NCBI GenBank assembly: GCA_016931995.1
Contig: JAFGDS010000005.1
Span: forward strand, 20,212 to 84,211
Direction of reading: 5' to 3'
Length of the DNA: 64,000 nt
DNA from: Pirellulales bacterium
GTDB taxonomy: Bacteria > Planctomycetota > Planctomycetia > Pirellulales > Thermoguttaceae
In this document: positions 61,694-64,000 of the stretch, piece by piece
Position numbering within the stretch: position 1 is the stretch's first letter
How the letters are laid out: the number at the start of each line of letters is the position of its first letter
The notes under the pieces: generated by a model
The model's input: only the letters and a program-made list of their open reading frames with translations
Told to the model about the DNA's origin: nothing
The model's database searches: none
Position numbers and translations under genes: made by a program

Positions 61694-61731
61694 GAACGTG
61701 TTTGGAAATGCGTTACGCCCGCGAGGAATGC

Positions 61732-61758
61732 GTCATCCTGAGCGCAGCGAAGGATCTC
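61732..61758. repeat. Single family B unit
   Basis: GTCATCCTGAGCGCAGCGAA... (61732-61758) without an opposed partner nearby, 39 bases after the L,D-transpeptidase-like gene. Confidence 0.8.
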
Positions 61759-61831
61759 GTTCGCACCACGAGGCGGCTCAATGTTTCTGTCGGCTTGGCG
61801 TGATCGCCCGCGTGTCCACGCACGCGGCGAC

Positions 61832-61860
61832 TTGACACCCCCCCGGATTTCTGGTACAAC
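61832..61860 (+). promoter_or_regulatory. Sigma-70-like promoter for the DUF1559 gene
   Basis: Consensus TTGACA (61832-61837), 17 bases, TACAAC (61855-61860), with a TGG extension before the -10. The leader to 61965 would be ~98 bases. It is the best-matching promoter in the window. Confidence 0.65.
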
Positions 61861-61964
61861 AAGGGCAGTTCGACGGTCCGCTTCGTGGGCACCGACGCCG
61901 ATCGGCTTGGATGGGGGCGCCAAGGCGAATCGGTTGGGACGTGGGCGTCTCGGGGAGTGTCACT

Positions 61965-62942
61965 ATGGGTGGGCGGCGTCGCGGCGGTTTCACGCTGATT
62001 GAGCTTCTGGTCGTCATCGCGATCATCGGCGTGCTGATGGCGTTGATTCTGCCGGCCGTGTCCGCCTCGCGCGAGGCCGCGCGGCGGACGCAGTGTTCGA
62101 ACCATCTCAGGCAGCTTGGCGCCGGCTGGCTGTTGCACCACAGCACCTTTGGGCGCTTCCCCTCCGGCGGTTGGGGATGGCTCTGGGTTGGCGAACCGGA
62201 ACGGGGCACCGATGGCGCGCAGCCCGGCGGCTGGGGCTTCAACGTCCTGCCGTTCGTCGAGCGGAAATCTCTTCGGACGATGGGCCAAGACACGATCGGC
62301 GCGGATCGCGACAAGGCGCTGGCCGCGCGGTGCGGCACGCCCATCCCCCTGTTTGTCTGCCCCAGCCGCCGGGCCGCGGCGGCCTACCCCGATTACCATA
62401 CGGACTACCGCACGGCCGACCGCGCCGGGTTTCCGATCAGTTTGTCCGCGCGATCGGACTACGCGGCCAACACGGGCGACCAGCCCTTCGTTCAGTATTC
62501 CAGCGGGCCGGAGACGATCGAGGAAGGCGACCTTAGAACCTACGAATGGAGCGACGCGAGCTACCTTACCGGCGTGTGCTTCCAGCGGAGCGAATTGACG
62601 CTGGGCGACGTGGCCGACGGCGCGAGCCAGACGTACATGTTGGGCGAGAAGTACCTGAATCCGGACCACCATGAGACCGGCTTCGACCCGGCCGACAACG
62701 AGAGTCTTTACGTGGGCTACGACAACGACCTGCATCGAAGCGCGTTTGCCCCGCCACGGCTGGATCAACCTGGCCTCACGTCAACGCTTCTCTTTGGCAG
62801 CCCGCATCCCACGGTCTGCCAGTTCGTGTTCTGCGACGGTTCGGTCCGCCCGATTCCCTTTTCGATCAGCGAGTCGGTGCATCGGCGTTTGGCCAACCGC
62901 GCGGACAGACAGGCCGCTGGCCCGGACGAAACCCCGTATTGA
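61965..62942 (+). CDS. DUF1559 prepilin-type protein
   Basis: 325 residues. The N-terminus is a type IV pilin-like signal (RRRGGF-TLIELLVVIAIIGV): a peptidase would cut after the Gly and leave a helix that inserts in the membrane. The C-terminal body has the DUF1559 marks REAARRTQCSNHLRQLGAGW, MLGEKYLNPDHHETG and FGSPHPTVCQFVFCDGSVR. The family is hugely expanded in planctomycetes and its role is unknown, possibly surface fibres or a type II-like pseudopilus. The start at 61965 fits the signal. The stop region (TTGA) abuts the prenyltransferase gene. Confidence 0.93.
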   Translation: MGGRRRGGFTLIELLVVIAIIGVLMALILPAVSASREAARRTQCSNHLRQLGAGWLLHHSTFGRFPSGGWGWLWVGEPERGTDGAQPGGWGFNVLPFVERKSLRTMGQDTIGADRDKALAARCGTPIPLFVCPSRRAAAAYPDYHTDYRTADRAGFPISLSARSDYAANTGDQPFVQYSSGPETIEEGDLRTYEWSDASYLTGVCFQRSELTLGDVADGASQTYMLGEKYLNPDHHETGFDPADNESLYVGYDNDLHRSAFAPPRLDQPGLTSTLLFGSPHPTVCQFVFCDGSVRPIPFSISESVHRRLANRADRQAAGPDETPY

Positions 62943-62953
62943 CCGCCGCGGCC

Positions 62954-63847
62954 ATGCGCGCCTATCTCGAGCTGATCCGCCTGCCGAACCTCTTCACGGC
63001 GATGGCCGACGTGCTTTTGGGCTACTTTGCCGTGGCGACGATCGAGCGCGCCGGCGATGGGGGCGTGCTCGCGCTGCTTGTGGCGGCTTCGAGCCTGTTG
63101 TACGCGGCGGGTGTCGTGCTCAACGACGTGTTCGACCTGGCGGTGGATCGCGCGGAGCGGCCCGAGCGGCCGCTGCCCTCCGGGCGGATCGGCGGCGGCA
63201 CGGCGGCGCGGCTGGGCTGGGGACTTCTGGCTGCGGGCATAATCGCCGGCGGGACCGCGGCCGCGCTGGCCGCGTCCCCGCGGACCGCGCTGGTCGCGAT
63301 CGGCCTGGCCGCGTCGATCGTGGCCTACGACGCCGCGTTGAAACGGACGCCGGCGGGCCCCGTCGCCATGGGCGCCTGCCGGGCGCTCAACGTGCTGCTG
63401 GGAATGAGCGTGGGCGCCGGGCCGTGGACGGCGGCCGAGGGGCTCATCGCCGCCGGAGTCGGCGCCTACGTCGCCGGCCTGACGTGGTTTGCCCGGCAAG
63501 AGGCCGGGCGGAGCCGCCGCGTCCATCTGATCGGGGGTCTCCTCGTCATGCTGGCGGGAATCGGGCTCTTGGCGTGGCTGCCCGCCTGGCGCAAACTGGG
63601 CGGACGGGCGGACACGTGGCAGACGCTGATGGTGGCCCTGGGTCTGCTGGTGGCCTGGCGCTTGTGCCGCGCGATTGCCGATCCGTCGGCCCGACGGGTG
63701 CAAACCGCGGTCCAACAGAGTATCCTATCGTTGGTCGTGCTCGACGCGGCGGTGTGCCTGGCCGTGGCCGGCGGGGGGCCGGCGCTAGCCGTATTGGCGC
63801 TACTGGCGCCAGCCGTGGCGGCGGGCTATTGGATACGCTCGACGTAG
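62954..63847 (+). CDS. UbiA-family prenyltransferase (EboC-like)
   Basis: 297 residues, about eight or nine helices. The first Asp-rich motif is NDVFDLAVDRAERPERP and the second is in VAYDAALKRTPAGPVAMG. These bind the prenyl diphosphate through Mg. The opening ELIRLPNLFTAMADVLLGYF resembles EboC of the EBO cluster more than menaquinone (MenA) or ubiquinone enzymes. Other Ebo genes are not visible because the window ends. A TTG at 62939, overlapping the upstream stop, is an alternative start. Product lipid unknown. Confidence 0.82.
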   Translation: MRAYLELIRLPNLFTAMADVLLGYFAVATIERAGDGGVLALLVAASSLLYAAGVVLNDVFDLAVDRAERPERPLPSGRIGGGTAARLGWGLLAAGIIAGGTAAALAASPRTALVAIGLAASIVAYDAALKRTPAGPVAMGACRALNVLLGMSVGAGPWTAAEGLIAAGVGAYVAGLTWFARQEAGRSRRVHLIGGLLVMLAGIGLLAWLPAWRKLGGRADTWQTLMVALGLLVAWRLCRAIADPSARRVQTAVQQSILSLVVLDAAVCLAVAGGGPALAVLALLAPAVAAGYWIRST

Positions 63848-63945
63848 CCTGCCGCGGTGAATCACGTTTGCGAAGCCACAAGCGGCTTGTCCGGCTCGGA
63901 CGTCGCAACGGTCGTTCCGTTGCTCATCCCGATCCTCCCATCTCC

Positions 63946-64000
63946 AATCCCGAATCCCGAATCCCGAATCCCGAATCCCGAATCCCGAATCCCGAATCCC
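63946..64000. repeat. 7-bp tandem repeat AATCCCG, running past the window end
   Basis: The heptamer AATCCCG repeats without error for at least 55 bases (nearly eight copies) up to the last base. Related looser text (ATCCCGATCCTCCC) precedes it. The tract could be longer outside the window. Confidence 0.92.

Noticed and set aside
63946..64000. CRISPR-like array
   Set aside because: The units are 7 bp with no spacers, so this is a simple tandem repeat.

Overview
The window reads as a chromosomal piece of a high-GC planctomycete (Planctomycetota, most likely Pirellulales or a close relative). The case rests on gene content: a DUF1559 prepilin-like protein, an MJ0042 zinc-ribbon protein, a SUMF1-type protein, Tat-exported Gfo/Idh/MocA and TIM-barrel proteins, a PEP-CTERM protein with an XrtA-type FemAB protein, three very large kinase-domain proteins, and several families of palindromic repeats in the spacers. 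No rRNA, tRNA, CRISPR array, insertion sequence or prophage was seen.

Layout. 1-4.4 kb: WrbA flavoprotein (cut by the window edge), ApbE, a SUMF1-type protein and a Tat-exported dehydrogenase, ending at a strong terminator. 4.5-7.4 kb: a compact operon of a ribbon-helix-helix protein with a zinc-finger tail followed by ZnuA-ZnuC-ZnuB. 7.5-14.6 kb: a hydroxypyruvate-isomerase-like protein, a radical SAM/SPASM enzyme, a PEP-CTERM protein, an NCS1 permease and a GT39-like glycosyltransferase, separated by repeats. 14.7-24.6 kb: an AsmA-like giant, a small hydrophilic protein and a 1987-residue pseudokinase/ATPase/hybrid histidine kinase. 24.8-31 kb: a DUF4838 protein, a kinase-STAND protein and a convergent TolC-like gene; both convergent genes appear cut at the same point. 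31.1-38.4 kb: FetAB-like exporter genes and a complete MacAB-TolC-type set. 38.4-47.8 kb: a zinc-ribbon membrane protein, a small lipoprotein, a transmembrane kinase with a beta-helix-like outer domain, a TIM-barrel protein and a two-gene HTH/AAA+ unit. 48-49.5 kb: a visibly AT-richer island with an HNH nuclease and a DUF6932/small-protein pair resembling a toxin-antitoxin module. 49.8-51.9 kb: FemAB-like and sugar-epimerase genes, probably for exopolysaccharide. 52.4-58.6 kb: three regulators with degenerate receiver domains followed by an N-acyl amino acid synthase-like (FeeM) gene and a DevC-DevA-DevB-type exporter. 58.7-63.8 kb: RarA, a zinc-ribbon membrane protein, an L,D-transpeptidase-like protein with an altered active site, a DUF1559 protein and a UbiA-family (EboC-like) prenyltransferase. 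The window ends inside a 7-bp tandem repeat.

The strongest candidates for new biology are: (i) the RHH/zinc-finger protein fused in operon to ZnuACB with a 10-bp-spaced direct repeat in front of it, suggesting a Zur-independent zinc switch; (ii) the LuxR-FeeM-DevCAB cluster with an array of GGGAACT half-sites, suggesting regulated synthesis and export of an N-acyl amino acid; (iii) the DUF6932 pair; (iv) the deletion-like junction between the kinase and TolC genes. All functions are inferred from reading the sequence and remembered family motifs; no database search was run.
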